Below, in pieces: positions 44,062 through 53,630 of a stretch of 64,000 bases of DNA; within the stretch, counting starts at the first letter, position 1, and each line of letters begins with the position of its first letter. A program made the position numbers and the translations under genes. Under the pieces are notes generated by a model. That model had not been told where the DNA came from. It did no database searches and worked only from the letters and a program-made list of their open reading frames with translations. Origin of the DNA: Ignavibacteriales bacterium UBA1304 (GTDB taxonomy: Bacteria > Bacteroidota > Ignavibacteria > Ignavibacteriales > Ignavibacteriaceae); the NCBI GenBank assembly GCA_002307295.1, contig DBTY01000035.1:14259-78258 (forward strand), in the 5' to 3' direction.

Positions 44062-45756
44062 ATGGCAGACAGTGGCTTTAACGAATTAGGACTTTCCGAC
44101 GAATCTTTACACGCTATTAAATCAAAAGGCTTTGAAGAGCCGACTGAGATACAGAAAAAAATCATCCCTCTTATTCTTAAAAACGAAGTAGATTTAATCG
44201 GACAAGCGCAGACTGGAACGGGAAAAACAGCGGCTTTTGCACTCCCCATTATTGAGCAATTACAAACTCGCGTAAATTATATTCAGGCTCTTATTATAGT
44301 GCCTACGCGCGAACTTGCAATTCAGGTGGCTGAAGAGTTTAACTCTCTTCGCGGGCAAAAAAACATTCACGTCGCGCCAATTTATGGCGGACAATCTTAT
44401 GATACTCAATTAAGAAGATTAAAAAAGGGAGTCGACGTAGTTGTCGGTACCCCGGGTAGAATGATCGACTTACTTAACCGTAGCGTCTTTGCATTAGACC
44501 AGATATCTTTTGTAGTGCTTGATGAAGCTGATGAAATGCTTAATATGGGCTTTATCGACGACATTGAAACTATCTTAAGTAAAACTAACAAAACCAAAAG
44601 AACTCTTCTTTTTTCTGCAACTATGCCGGAAAGAATTCTTTCTCTTACTAAAAAATACATGGGTAAAAGAGAAGTTATTAAGGCAAAAAATGCAGGACAT
44701 ACTACAGCTTTAACAGATCAAATTTATTTTGAAGTTAAAGAATCTGATAAGTTTGACGCTCTTTGCAGAATTGTTGATACGACGGTTGAGTTTTACGGAC
44801 TTATTTTCTGTAGAACAAAAAATGACGTTGATCATGTTTCCAGCAAACTTTCTGACCGCGGTTTTGACTGCGAAGGATTGCACGGAGATATTTCTCAAAA
44901 TCAAAGAGAAAAAATATTAGATAAATTCAAAAAGAAAAAAACAAATGTTCTTGTAGCTACCGACGTGGCCGCAAGAGGACTTGATATAGACTTCCTTACT
45001 CATGTTATCAATTATGCGCTGCCTCAGGATCCTGAAGCTTATCTTCACAGAATAGGCAGAACTGGCAGAGCAGGCAAAGAAGGAACCGCTATTACTTTTG
45101 TTACTCCTGAAGAATATAGGAAACTAATGTTTATTAAAAATATAACTCAGACTGAAATTCGTAAAGAACGAATTCCACAGGTGCAGGACGTTATAGACTT
45201 CAAGAGAAAAAATATTTCTGTTGAACTCCAAACTTTAATCGGCGGCGAAATTTCCAAAGATTATTATAAGCTGGCAGAAGAACTAATAGAAGGACATACT
45301 CCTATTGACGTTATTGCCGCTCTTATAAAAGCAAAGTATCAGGATGAATTGGAAGAAGGCAGATATGCCAAAATTCAGGATCTGTACGAAGGGAAAAAAC
45401 GCGAGTTCTCTTCCTCCTCCAGAGGCGATTCTTCAAGAAGAGGTCAATCGCGCGGAGATAGCAGAGACAGATTCCATGACGACGATAGATCTGAAGGAAG
45501 CAGAAGAAAACCAAGAAGCACAAAAGGTAAAGCTCGTTTGTTTTTTGCAATGGGCAAAAAAGACGATCTAAGCCCTAGAAAACTTTTGGATATGCTTCAG
45601 AATAAAGCTAACGTGGATTCTAGAAATGTCGACGATATCCAGGTTTTTGACACTTATTCTTTTATGACGGTTCCTAACAAGGAGTCCGATTTAATATTAG
45701 AAATATTCAACAAAAATCGTGGAAAAAGACCTTTGGTCGAAAAAGCTAAAAAGTAA
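44062..45756 (+). CDS. DEAD-box ATP-dependent RNA helicase
   Basis: 564-residue helicase, probably for ribosome assembly or mRNA decay at low temperature. Motifs are in order: Q-motif GFEEPTEIQ, motif I AQTGTGKT (49-56), PTRELA, GTPGR, DEAD (VLDEADEML), SAT, and HRIGRTGR. Residues ~440-480 form an Arg/Ser/Asp-rich linker (RGDSSRRGQSRGDS). The last ~75 residues (ARLFFAMGKKDDLSPRKLLDML) form a DbpA-type RNA-binding domain. It thus resembles CshA/DeaD-like helicases. The stretch before the ATG has no clear ribosome-binding site, while the leader is long. Confidence 0.94.
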   Translation: MADSGFNELGLSDESLHAIKSKGFEEPTEIQKKIIPLILKNEVDLIGQAQTGTGKTAAFALPIIEQLQTRVNYIQALIIVPTRELAIQVAEEFNSLRGQKNIHVAPIYGGQSYDTQLRRLKKGVDVVVGTPGRMIDLLNRSVFALDQISFVVLDEADEMLNMGFIDDIETILSKTNKTKRTLLFSATMPERILSLTKKYMGKREVIKAKNAGHTTALTDQIYFEVKESDKFDALCRIVDTTVEFYGLIFCRTKNDVDHVSSKLSDRGFDCEGLHGDISQNQREKILDKFKKKKTNVLVATDVAARGLDIDFLTHVINYALPQDPEAYLHRIGRTGRAGKEGTAITFVTPEEYRKLMFIKNITQTEIRKERIPQVQDVIDFKRKNISVELQTLIGGEISKDYYKLAEELIEGHTPIDVIAALIKAKYQDELEEGRYAKIQDLYEGKKREFSSSSRGDSSRRGQSRGDSRDRFHDDDRSEGSRRKPRSTKGKARLFFAMGKKDDLSPRKLLDMLQNKANVDSRNVDDIQVFDTYSFMTVPNKESDLILEIFNKNRGKRPLVEKAKK

Positions 45757-45940
45757 AGCTTATTTTTGCGCTGCCTGGTTATGGAATAACTAATACGTTT
45801 TGCCTTTTCTTTCTTAAAGGCGTTGTTCTTAAACCCGGCGGCTCTAATTTATTTTGATTTCCCCCTTTCCGTAAAAATAATCTCATCTATTCTATTCAAC
45901 TGCATTTATAAAATCCTATTATTCCTTTTTTTATGTTTCT

Positions 45941-45963
45941 TTTAACCCAAATAGCGCGATAGG
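45941..45963 (+). repeat. Dispersed repeat, copy 1
   Basis: Reads TTTAACCCAAATAGCGCGATAGG. It differs at only two positions from the copy at 63976-63998. Function unknown. Confidence 0.5.
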
Positions 45964-46137
45964 TAAGGATTCTGATGCGCAAGCGTTAGAAAAATGAGCG
46001 TTTAACTTATTATATAATAATATGGCGCAATTTCGAAATTTTTTTTGTAATCAGATAAAGAACATCTGATAATCATTAAATCTATATATTTTTTTTGACG
46101 TTAAATTCTCCCGGCGCTCAATCCGGGGTTACAAAAA

Positions 46138-46310
46138 GAATCCGGAGGATTCAAATGTTTGTAACAATTGTTGGAAAGAAAAACATACGACCCAGACCGG
46201 GGTCTTACAAAAACGTATTCAACTGAGCTATATACATGTAATCCCTTCGGGATTAAACCCAATTTAGATGCAATAGAATATTCCTATCGCGTAATCCGGG
46301 TTTTAATTAC
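46138..46310. repeat. Cluster of short intergenic palindromes
   Basis: Four separate hairpins within 175 bases: GAATCC-GGA-GGATTC (46138-46152), AGACC-GG-GGTCT (46194-46205), AATCCC-TTC-GGGATT (46240-46254) and GTAAT...ATTAC (46291-46310). The spacing and style resemble REP-like intergenic elements. No transposase is nearby. Confidence 0.55.
46253..46278 (+). repeat. Dispersed repeat, diverged copy 2
   Basis: TTAAACCCAATTTAGATGCAATAG resembles the repeat at 45941 and 63976 with a small insertion. An inverted copy of its end, ATTCCTATCGCG, follows at once (46279-46291). Confidence 0.35.
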
Positions 46311-46448
46311 ACTTCCGCCAATACTCCTTTTTTTATAAAAGTCCACCAAAAACCGTTTCTTAATAATTTCTTAATATACAGTATGTAAAATTTTATGAAA
46401 TGGATTTGACGAAAAGTTGTATATTTAAAAGATAAATAAAAAAACACT

Positions 46449-47375
46449 ATGAAATTCTTAAAATACACTCTTTATCTTTTACCAATAATAATATTTATAA
46501 TAGTTATTACGGTCAGGCAATTAGATAGCGGCAGATTAGGGACAAAGTCGAATCCGGTAAAGCTTTACTTTACTCCTTCGGTCGATGCAAAGCGCATATC
46601 ATTGAATGCTCAGGAATTATTAACTTTTCTTGAAAAAGAAACAGGTTATTCTTTTGTAACTGCATTCCCTTCAAGCTATATAGCCGTAGTTGAAGCTTTC
46701 GGCACAAACAAAGCGGATATTGCCAGCATCAATACTTTTTCCTACCTGATGGCGCATGATTTATATGGCGCAGAAGCAAGGCTAAGAATTGTAAGAGACG
46801 GCGGAGAGACTTCTTACAGCGGTCAGTTTATTACAAGAACTGATTCCGGCATAGACAGCCTGCCTGATATTAACGGGAAAAGTTTTGCTTATGTAGACCC
46901 TTCGTCTACGTCAGGTTATATTTTGCCAAAATCTATTCTTGCAAAAAGAGGAATTAAACCAAGCGAAACCGTTTTTGGGATGCGGCACGATAACGTTGTA
47001 ACTATGGTTTACCAGAAACAGGTTGCGGCTGGCGCTACTTATTACGCTCCCCCGGATCATAGAACCGGGAGAATCCTTGACGCGCGTATGAGAGTTATTC
47101 AACAGTTCCCCGATGTGGCTGAAAAAATTAAGATAATAGGATTTACAGATAGAATTCCGAACGATCCTTTTGTTTTTAGAAAAGATATGCCTGAAAAAAT
47201 GAAGGAAAAAATTATTGCCGCGCTTATTAAATTTGTGAATACAAAAGAAGGACAGGATATTTTGTATGAAATTTATGACATACGCGGATTAATACCGACT
47301 AAAGACAGCGACTATGACGGACTTAGAAAAATGATGAAAGAACAAAACGTAATTATAAAAAAACTTGTAAAATGA
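46449..47375 (+). CDS. phnD: Phosphate/phosphonate-binding protein, PhnD type
   Basis: 308 residues. A hydrophobic N-terminal helix (4-22) followed by no lipobox suggests a membrane-tethered or cleaved periplasmic binding protein. The PhnD/phosphite-type fold is seen in VKLYFTPSVDAKRIS, ADIASINTFSYLMAH, and the anion-binding turn FAYVDPSSTSGYILP with helix. Members bind phosphonates, phosphite or phosphate; sequence alone does not tell which. It overlaps phnC by 4 bases. The close linkage to pstB and phoU favours inorganic phosphate. Confidence 0.85.
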   Translation: MKFLKYTLYLLPIIIFIIVITVRQLDSGRLGTKSNPVKLYFTPSVDAKRISLNAQELLTFLEKETGYSFVTAFPSSYIAVVEAFGTNKADIASINTFSYLMAHDLYGAEARLRIVRDGGETSYSGQFITRTDSGIDSLPDINGKSFAYVDPSSTSGYILPKSILAKRGIKPSETVFGMRHDNVVTMVYQKQVAAGATYYAPPDHRTGRILDARMRVIQQFPDVAEKIKIIGFTDRIPNDPFVFRKDMPEKMKEKIIAALIKFVNTKEGQDILYEIYDIRGLIPTKDSDYDGLRKMMKEQNVIIKKLVK

Positions 47376-48136
47376 CATTACTACGAATACAAAATCTTCA
47401 TAAAATATATAAAAACGGGACTCATGCTCTTAAAGGGGTATCGTTTGAAGTTGAGGAAGGAGAGTTTCTTGTTATTATTGGGCTTAGCGGCTCGGGCAAA
47501 TCTACTTTGTTGCGATGCGTAAACAGACTGATTGAGCCTACTACAGGAACTATCGAATTTCTCGGTAAAGATATTACTCATATTAAAGGCGAAGAACTTC
47601 GCTCTGTAAAAAAACAAATTGGAATGGTATTTCAGCAGTTTAACCTGATTAAACGCCGCTCTGTTTTGTCTAATGTAATAGTTGGCAGATTAGGATCAAT
47701 GAAGACGTTGGATTCTATATTTGAACGCTTTCCTGATTCTATTTACGACGAAGCTAAAAAGTGTCTTGAAACAGTCGGTATAGAAGAAAAAGCCGACGTA
47801 CGAGCCGATAGCTTAAGCGGAGGGCAGCAGCAGAGAGTGGCAATAGCGCGCAGTCTAATGCAGAACCCTAAACTTTTACTTGCCGACGAACCTGTCGCTT
47901 CGCTTGATCCGGCTACTTCAAACTCGGTAATGCAGTATTTTGAAAAGATAAATAAAGAGCTGGGCACTACGGTTGTGTGCAACCTTCATTTTTTAAGTCT
48001 TGTACGCCGTTACGCAACCAGAGTAATAGCTTTAAAAGCGGGCGAAATTGTTTATCAGGGGAACCCTTTAGAAATAGACGAAGATTGGTTTAAAACTATT
48101 TATGGCGATGAAGCTGAAGAGGTGGAAATCAGATGA
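47372..48136 (+). CDS. phnC: Phosphate/phosphonate ABC transporter ATPase, PhnC type
   Basis: 254-residue ATPase energising the PhnDCE-type importer. Walker A is GLSGSGKSTL, Q-loop FQQFNLIKRRSVLSNV (a PhnC hallmark), signature [15 protein letters not shown], Walker B LLADEPVASLDPAT, and H-loop CNLHFLSL where PhnC proteins carry a similar LH pair. It overlaps phnD and the permease gene by 4 bases each, so the three are translated together. Confidence 0.92.
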   Translation: MTLLRIQNLHKIYKNGTHALKGVSFEVEEGEFLVIIGLSGSGKSTLLRCVNRLIEPTTGTIEFLGKDITHIKGEELRSVKKQIGMVFQQFNLIKRRSVLSNVIVGRLGSMKTLDSIFERFPDSIYDEAKKCLETVGIEEKADVRADSLSGGQQQRVAIARSLMQNPKLLLADEPVASLDPATSNSVMQYFEKINKELGTTVVCNLHFLSLVRRYATRVIALKAGEIVYQGNPLEIDEDWFKTIYGDEAEEVEIR

Positions 48137-49209
48137 TTAAAGAACCAGGTTTGGACGCGCGCCCTAAAAAAATTATTGCAGATAATAAAAAAAGAGAACA
48201 GAAGTTTAATTTTTGCAAAGCTGTTCTTCTTGATATATTTTTAGTCTTTTATAGTCTTATTGTAATTCAGAGAGCGATCTATTACAAATTTATTCTGGAC
48301 ATACGGGATATTCCGTTTGCATGGTCGCAGATATGGATTGTTCTATTTATAAGCATTATTATAGGCTCGTTATGGGCCTTCACAAAAACTTCGCTTTCGT
48401 GCAACCTTTTTGGGGTGGCTAAAGATTGCAAAACGACAAAATTGACCACTGAAATATTCGGGTGGGTTCTATTTGATATAACGTTTATTGCCGGATGGAT
48501 AGTTACAAAAATATCCATAGTCGACCTTTTTAGTAAAGACGGAATTGAAGGCGCGCAAAGAATTTTCGGCGCGTTGTTTCAGCCGGAAATGTCAATTTTT
48601 GACGACGTTGTTTTTGCTACTATTGAAACAATTTATCTTGCGTTAATAGCTACGCTGATTTCAATTCCTTTTACGCTAATAATTAGCTTCTTTACTGCGC
48701 GAAATCTTATGAAGGATAACAAGATTTCGTTTGCTATATACTATATATTAAGAATAGTTCTGAATTTTGTAAGATCAATTGAACCGGTTATTTGGGCGAT
48801 CATTTTTTCAGTCTGGGTAGGCATTGGGCCTTACGCCGGTATGATAGCCTTGCTTGTTCATAGCATTGCGTCAAACGCTAAGCTGTATTCCGAAGCAATT
48901 GAAGGAATTGAAGACGGCCCGGTTGAAGCAATTACCGCGACGGGAGCTAATAAAATTCAGGTTGTCTGGTATGGCGTAGTGCCTCAGATTATCCTTCCGT
49001 TTTTATCTTTTACCATTTACAGATGGGACATAAACGTAAGAATGGCTACAGTAATAGGACTTGTAGGCGGCGGCGGAATTGGAACTATGCTGATGCAGTA
49101 TCAGGGACTTGCAAAGTGGCATGAAGTCGGTTTGATTGTGCTCGTAATAGCTTTTGTAGTTTGGGTTATGGATTATATAAGCGCCAAAATACGAGAAGCT
49201 ATTTATTAA
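48133..49209 (+). CDS. phnE: Phosphate/phosphonate ABC transporter permease, PhnE type
   Basis: 358-residue inner-membrane protein with about six membrane helices. A cytosolic N-terminal region (1-35) precedes a helix pair; the binding-protein-dependent permease domain spans ~175-350, with the EAA coupling loop in YSEAIEGIEDGPVEAITATGANKIQ and the PhnE-type VGLVGGGGIGTML. It would form a homodimer since only one permease gene is present. It overlaps phnC by 4 bases and ends 123 bases before pstB. Confidence 0.9.
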   Translation: MIKEPGLDARPKKIIADNKKREQKFNFCKAVLLDIFLVFYSLIVIQRAIYYKFILDIRDIPFAWSQIWIVLFISIIIGSLWAFTKTSLSCNLFGVAKDCKTTKLTTEIFGWVLFDITFIAGWIVTKISIVDLFSKDGIEGAQRIFGALFQPEMSIFDDVVFATIETIYLALIATLISIPFTLIISFFTARNLMKDNKISFAIYYILRIVLNFVRSIEPVIWAIIFSVWVGIGPYAGMIALLVHSIASNAKLYSEAIEGIEDGPVEAITATGANKIQVVWYGVVPQIILPFLSFTIYRWDINVRMATVIGLVGGGGIGTMLMQYQGLAKWHEVGLIVLVIAFVVWVMDYISAKIREAIY

Positions 49210-49332
49210 TAAATTAAGCGAATGTTTTTAAGCAGAGTTTCTTGTTGCATCTTTTAGCGCCGGAGCTCTGCTTTTGTTTTTTACGGCTAAACGAAAGCGG
49301 CGTTAATACATTAGTTTATACTATAACGATAT

Positions 49333-50091
49333 ATGAAAGAAATAAAAATTGTAACGGAAAATCTAAATTTATTCTACGGAAACGCGCAGGCGTTAAAGAA
49401 TATTTCCGTTGAAATTCCGGAAAAGAGAGTAACTGCTTTTATCGGCCCTTCTGGATGCGGTAAAACCACTTTTTTAAGAACCATAAACAGACTAAACGAT
49501 CTGATTGACGACGTAAAAATAACAGGGACTGTTACGATTGACGATACTAATATTTATGATAAAGACGTCGACGTTGTAAACCTCAGAAAAAAAGTCGGCA
49601 TGGTTTTTCAGAAATCGAATTTATTTCCCAAATCAGTTTTTGAAAATGTTGCGTTTGCGCCTCGCCTAAGCGGAATAACGGATAAAGACGAACTTATGGA
49701 AATTGTCGAACGCTCGGCGATACAAGCCGCAATTTGGGATGAAATTAAAGACAGACTCGACGAATCGGCTTTAAGCCTTTCAGGCGGGCAGCAACAAAGA
49801 TTATGTATAGCCCGCACTCTTGCGGTTCAGCCCGAAATTGTTTTAATGGACGAGCCCGCAAGCGCGCTTGACCCGGCTTCCACTACAAAGATAGAGGAGC
49901 TTATTTTTGAATTAAAGAAAGACTTTACTATAGTTATTGTTACTCATAATATGCAGCAGGCCGCCCGCGCAAGCGATATGACCGCATTCTTTAATATGGG
50001 CGAACTGATTGAATATGATAGAACTTCCAGAATATTTACTAATCCGGCTAAAAAACAGACCGAAGATTATATTTGCGGAAGATTTGGTTGA
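49333..50091 (+). CDS. pstB: Phosphate import ATPase PstB
   Basis: 252-residue ATPase normally part of PstSCAB. The Walker [21 protein letters not shown], the [28 protein letters not shown] stretch and [38 protein letters not shown] are characteristic of PstB rather than PhnC. No pstS, pstC or pstA is present in the window; the only permease nearby is PhnE. It is followed by phoU at 37 bases, the standard pstB-phoU order. It may serve a Pst permease encoded elsewhere or act in signalling. Confidence 0.93.
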   Translation: MKEIKIVTENLNLFYGNAQALKNISVEIPEKRVTAFIGPSGCGKTTFLRTINRLNDLIDDVKITGTVTIDDTNIYDKDVDVVNLRKKVGMVFQKSNLFPKSVFENVAFAPRLSGITDKDELMEIVERSAIQAAIWDEIKDRLDESALSLSGGQQQRLCIARTLAVQPEIVLMDEPASALDPASTTKIEELIFELKKDFTIVIVTHNMQQAARASDMTAFFNMGELIEYDRTSRIFTNPAKKQTEDYICGRFG

Positions 50092-50128
50092 AATTTATTT
50101 ATAGGCATTGTAAATAAGGACGAGTTGT

Positions 50129-50854
50129 ATGGAAAGACATTTTGATATTCAATTAGAAAAATTGAAGACTAAAATTATAAAAATGTGCAGCGTTGTTGAC
50201 GAACAGGTTGAATTTGCATTGCGCCTGTTTGACGACTTGAACCCTGAACTGGCAAAACTAATTATAGAGCGCGATAAAAAAGTAGATAAGTACGACGTTA
50301 AAATAGAAAAGATATGCCAGCGAATATTTGCTCTTAATCAGCCGGTGGCTATGGATTTAAGAATGATTATGTCGGCGCTTACTATTAATACTAATCTGGA
50401 ACGGATAGGGGATATTACAGTAAATATTGCAGAAAGCTCGCTTCTGCTTAAAACCAAACCGGAATTTTTCTCCAGAACAAAATTAGCTGAAATGGGTTCC
50501 AACGCAAAGGAAATGATAAAAAGCTCTATTGATTCTTATATAGAAGGCAGCTCGGACCTGGCGCAAAAAGTAATAAAGGCTGACGATATAGTAGATAATC
50601 TTAACCGAGAAAATCACAAAATATTAATTGAGATTATGAAGGAAGACCCAGAGAATATTGAGCCGGGGGTCGTTTTGCTTGGAATATCAAAGCACCTGGA
50701 AAGGATGGGCGACCATGCTACAAATATTGCAGAGGACGTCTTTTTTATTACAGAGGCTCAGGTAATAAAACATAAATATGAAAAATATCTTATTCAGCAG
50801 GAAGAGCAGGACGACGAAGACGACGACCGGGACGAGGTTGACGAGAGGCTTTAA
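50129..50854 (+). CDS. phoU: Phosphate signalling protein PhoU
   Basis: 241 residues made of two repeated three-helix PhoU bundles, each with the metal-binding D/E-rich signature: first bundle (LNTNLERIGDITVNIAESS-like, NTNLERIGD), second (GISKHLERMGDHATNIAEDVFF). PhoU links transporter state to the PhoR/PhoB response. The C-terminus has an acidic tail (EEQDDEDDDRDEVDE). It is placed after pstB. Its stop overlaps the convergent tetR stop by 4 bases. No phoB/phoR genes are seen here. Confidence 0.94.
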   Translation: MERHFDIQLEKLKTKIIKMCSVVDEQVEFALRLFDDLNPELAKLIIERDKKVDKYDVKIEKICQRIFALNQPVAMDLRMIMSALTINTNLERIGDITVNIAESSLLLKTKPEFFSRTKLAEMGSNAKEMIKSSIDSYIEGSSDLAQKVIKADDIVDNLNRENHKILIEIMKEDPENIEPGVVLLGISKHLERMGDHATNIAEDVFFITEAQVIKHKYEKYLIQQEEQDDEDDDRDEVDERL

Positions 50855-51399
50855 TTTATAAAGCGTTCTAATATTTTTAAAAGCGTTTCTTTAGAATTAA
50901 GGTTCGTAAATCTTGAAGTAAAAAGGAGAGACCAGCTCTGGTTAACAATCAGGGGCGCTGTTTCAGCCGCCGGGGGTTCGGATTTTGACGCCGGATTTAT
51001 GTTCTGTTCTATTATTTTAATTTCTTCAGATAAAAAATCAGTAAGCAGTTTCTGCTCATTATCAAAAAGACTGCCGTTAATTGTTTCTATTAAGAAAGAA
51101 TAAAGCAGTTTGTAATTCTCAGGAACATTTTCTTTTGCAGTAAAGTAATTAGTAAATTTAATATTTTTAGCGGCTTCCGCTTCATTAAAAATTGCGTTCA
51201 GTTCTTCAATAAACCTTGCTGTTTCAAATGCAAGGCTTTCAAAATAAAGCTCTTCCTTAGAAGTAAAGTAATGATAAATGGTCGCTTTCCCAATCCTCAG
51301 GTCGCGCGCAACCTCGTCAAGGGTCGTTTTTTTTATCCCATGTTTAGAAAAACGCTTAATAGCCGCTTTAATAATTTGAAGTTTCCGTTCTTTTTCCAA
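50851..51399 (-). CDS. TetR/AcrR-family transcriptional regulator
   Basis: 182 residues. The N-terminal ~50 form a TetR helix-turn-helix: IIKAAIKRFSKHGIKKTTLDEVARDL, then GKATIYHYFTSKEELYFE. The C-terminal ligand domain is diverged. Targets are unknown; divergent transcription to the PpiD-like gene (132-base spacer) suggests autoregulation or control of that gene. It converges with phoU, so control of phosphate uptake is unlikely from position alone. Confidence 0.9.
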   Translation of the reverse strand: MEKERKLQIIKAAIKRFSKHGIKKTTLDEVARDLRIGKATIYHYFTSKEELYFESLAFETARFIEELNAIFNEAEAAKNIKFTNYFTAKENVPENYKLLYSFLIETINGSLFDNEQKLLTDFLSEEIKIIEQNINPASKSEPPAAETAPLIVNQSWSLLFTSRFTNLNSKETLLKILERFIN

Positions 51400-51530
51400 T
51401 AGAATCTGCTAATATTATAAAATTAAAACCCAAGATACTCAATCTTATTATTAAATTTAATTGCTTTTTTTAGCATATAGTTCTATTTTTATGTTTTGAA
51501 TATTAATTTTAATCCGGAGAAGAAGAATAT

Positions 51531-53618
51531 ATGCCAATGATGGCCAAAATGAGAAGTTTAGCCCCATGGTTTATCTTATCAGTGGGAGCTATTTTTGTAT
51601 TGTTTATGGTGATCTCAGACTCCAGTATCATGGAATCATTTAAGGGGAGATCAAACAATGTTGGTTCTGTAAACGGAACAGATATTTCTTACCAGGAGTT
51701 TTCTAAGCTTTTAGATAGAGCAAAAGAAAATCAAAAAGCTCAGACAGGCAAGGATATCGACGAAGATAATATGGATCAATTTAGAGATCAGGTTTGGGAC
51801 GCTATTGTAACTCAGACTCTTATCAAACAACAAATTGATAAATATGGTATTACCGTTTCTGATCAGGAAGTGGCAGATATTATATTAGGCGAAAATCCGC
51901 CTGAATTCTTAAGACAAAATTTTGTCGATTCAACCGGAAGATTTAATCGTCAGGCTTATATGCAGGCGATAAGAGAGCCAAGAAATAAGGCTGCTCTTAT
52001 TCAGGCTGAAGACTTAGTTAAGCAACAGCGTTTACAGGAAAAACTCCAAAGCGTTTTGTTCGCTTCTATCAACGTTAGCGAAAACGAAATCAAAAGAAAA
52101 TTTGTTGATCAGACAATTAATATGTCTTCCGATTATGTTTTTGTCGATTTAAACAATTTCCCTGATAACTCGATATCTATAACTAACGACGAATTAAAAA
52201 AATACTACGACGATAACTTAGATAAATTTAAGGTTGTTCCTCAAAGAAGACTTAAATATGTGCTGTTTATGAATGCGGCTTCGTCGGCAGATTCATTAGC
52301 TATCGAAAAGAATTTAGAAAGCGTTCTTGAAACTATGAAGAAGGATACTTCTTCTTTCGAGTCTTTTGTTAAGACTTATTCAGCTAATCCTTATTCAAAG
52401 GATACGATTGGTTTGAACGTTCTTTCTCCAGCGGCTATTACGTTATTAGAAAACGCAAAACCTAATTCTGTCGTAGGACCTGTTGCAACTCAGGAAGGAT
52501 ATGTATTATACAAATATATTACTTCGGTTGCCGCAAAGGATCCGCTTGTAAGAGCTTCTCACATTTTGATACAAAAAACTAACGACGATGCAAAAGATTT
52601 AAGCGATGCAATGAATATTTATAATCAGCTTCAGAAGGGAGCAGATTTTGCTAAACTTGCAAGAGAATATTCTAAAGACCCAGGCAGCGCGGCTCGCGGC
52701 GGAGATTTAGGTTATTTTGGAAAAGGTTCTATGGTTAAAGAATTTGACGACGCTGCAATGAGCGGAAAAGTCGGCGAAGTTCTAAAACCAATCAAAACAA
52801 GTTATGGCTATCACATCATTAAAGTAACAGCCAGATCAAACAGCAAGTTTGTAGTTGAAAAGATTGTTAATCCTATTAAGGCTTCTCCAGCTACTATCGA
52901 AAAGAACCAAAACGACGCTAACGATTTTGCTTACTTAGCTCAAAAAAGCAGTTTTGAAAAAGAAGCTGAATTAATGAAATACAAAGTTTTGGAAACTGCT
53001 CCTTTTAATGAAGACGCAGTTTATGTTCCTGGCATTGGCTATAACAAAAAAATTACTGAATTTGCATTTGCCAATTCGCTAAATACAATTGGCGAATCTT
53101 ACAGAGTTCAAAACGGTCACGTTGTATTTAAAATTTCTGACGTTACTAACGCCGGAGTTAAGAAGTTTGAAGAAGTAAGAGAATATGTTAAAAGCTTAGT
53201 TCTAAAAGATAAAAAATATGCTAAGGCTATAGCAATAGCAAAAGATATCAAGAGCAAAGTTGGAAACGATCTTTCAAAAGCTAATTCAGTTTTTCAGCAG
53301 GCGGCTTTTGCAAGCACAGGCAACTTTACAGCTGCTGGATCTGTTCCAGGCATAGGCAAAGACTGGGCTTTTATTGATAATTCATTAAAACTGCCAAAAG
53401 GCAGCGTTTCTGAGCCTATCAAAGGGCAGAGAGGCGTTTATCTTATTAAAGTTACGCAGAGAACTGATTATGATAAGGCGGCGTACCAATTGCAGCGCAA
53501 TTCATTTAGAGATAATGTGCTGATGGAAAAGAAAAACACTTATTTTAATCAATGGCTTGCTAAACTGAAAAAAGATTCAAAGATAGTTGATAACCGTTAT
53601 CTCTTCTTTGGAAAATAA
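51531..53618 (+). CDS. PpiD/SurA-like periplasmic chaperone with PpiC rotamase domain
   Basis: 695-residue protein with an uncleaved N-terminal membrane anchor (residues ~11-28, PWFILSVGAIFVLFMVI), as in PpiD. A SurA_N-like region with NVGSVNGTDISYQEFSKLL follows, then a central parvulin-type PpiC domain at about 341-432 (RASHILIQKTNDDAKDLS, ARGGDLGYFGKGSMVKEFDDAA, YGYHIIKV). A second, degenerate rotamase-like region lies near 585-680 (GSVSEPIKGQRGVYLIKV). It should help fold exported and outer-membrane proteins. It is monocistronic with a strong terminator. Confidence 0.9.
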   Translation: MPMMAKMRSLAPWFILSVGAIFVLFMVISDSSIMESFKGRSNNVGSVNGTDISYQEFSKLLDRAKENQKAQTGKDIDEDNMDQFRDQVWDAIVTQTLIKQQIDKYGITVSDQEVADIILGENPPEFLRQNFVDSTGRFNRQAYMQAIREPRNKAALIQAEDLVKQQRLQEKLQSVLFASINVSENEIKRKFVDQTINMSSDYVFVDLNNFPDNSISITNDELKKYYDDNLDKFKVVPQRRLKYVLFMNAASSADSLAIEKNLESVLETMKKDTSSFESFVKTYSANPYSKDTIGLNVLSPAAITLLENAKPNSVVGPVATQEGYVLYKYITSVAAKDPLVRASHILIQKTNDDAKDLSDAMNIYNQLQKGADFAKLAREYSKDPGSAARGGDLGYFGKGSMVKEFDDAAMSGKVGEVLKPIKTSYGYHIIKVTARSNSKFVVEKIVNPIKASPATIEKNQNDANDFAYLAQKSSFEKEAELMKYKVLETAPFNEDAVYVPGIGYNKKITEFAFANSLNTIGESYRVQNGHVVFKISDVTNAGVKKFEEVREYVKSLVLKDKKYAKAIAIAKDIKSKVGNDLSKANSVFQQAAFASTGNFTAAGSVPGIGKDWAFIDNSLKLPKGSVSEPIKGQRGVYLIKVTQRTDYDKAAYQLQRNSFRDNVLMEKKNTYFNQWLAKLKKDSKIVDNRYLFFGK

Positions 53619-53630
53619 AAAACGGAATTG

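Larger units (their letters stand above)
45757..46448. other. Long intergenic region with repeats and palindromes
   Basis: A 692-base stretch without a gene. It holds two copies of a dispersed repeat (45941-45963, 46253-46278), a 12-base palindrome AATTTCGAAATT (46029-46040), a 7-bp hairpin (46050-46070) and a run of four short hairpins (46138-46310). Reading frames are all short and unconvincing. Confidence 0.65.

Noticed and set aside
46406..46434. TTGACG as a -35 box for phnD
   Set aside because: No acceptable -10 box occurs at 16-18 bases; the TATATT nearby is only 8 bases away.
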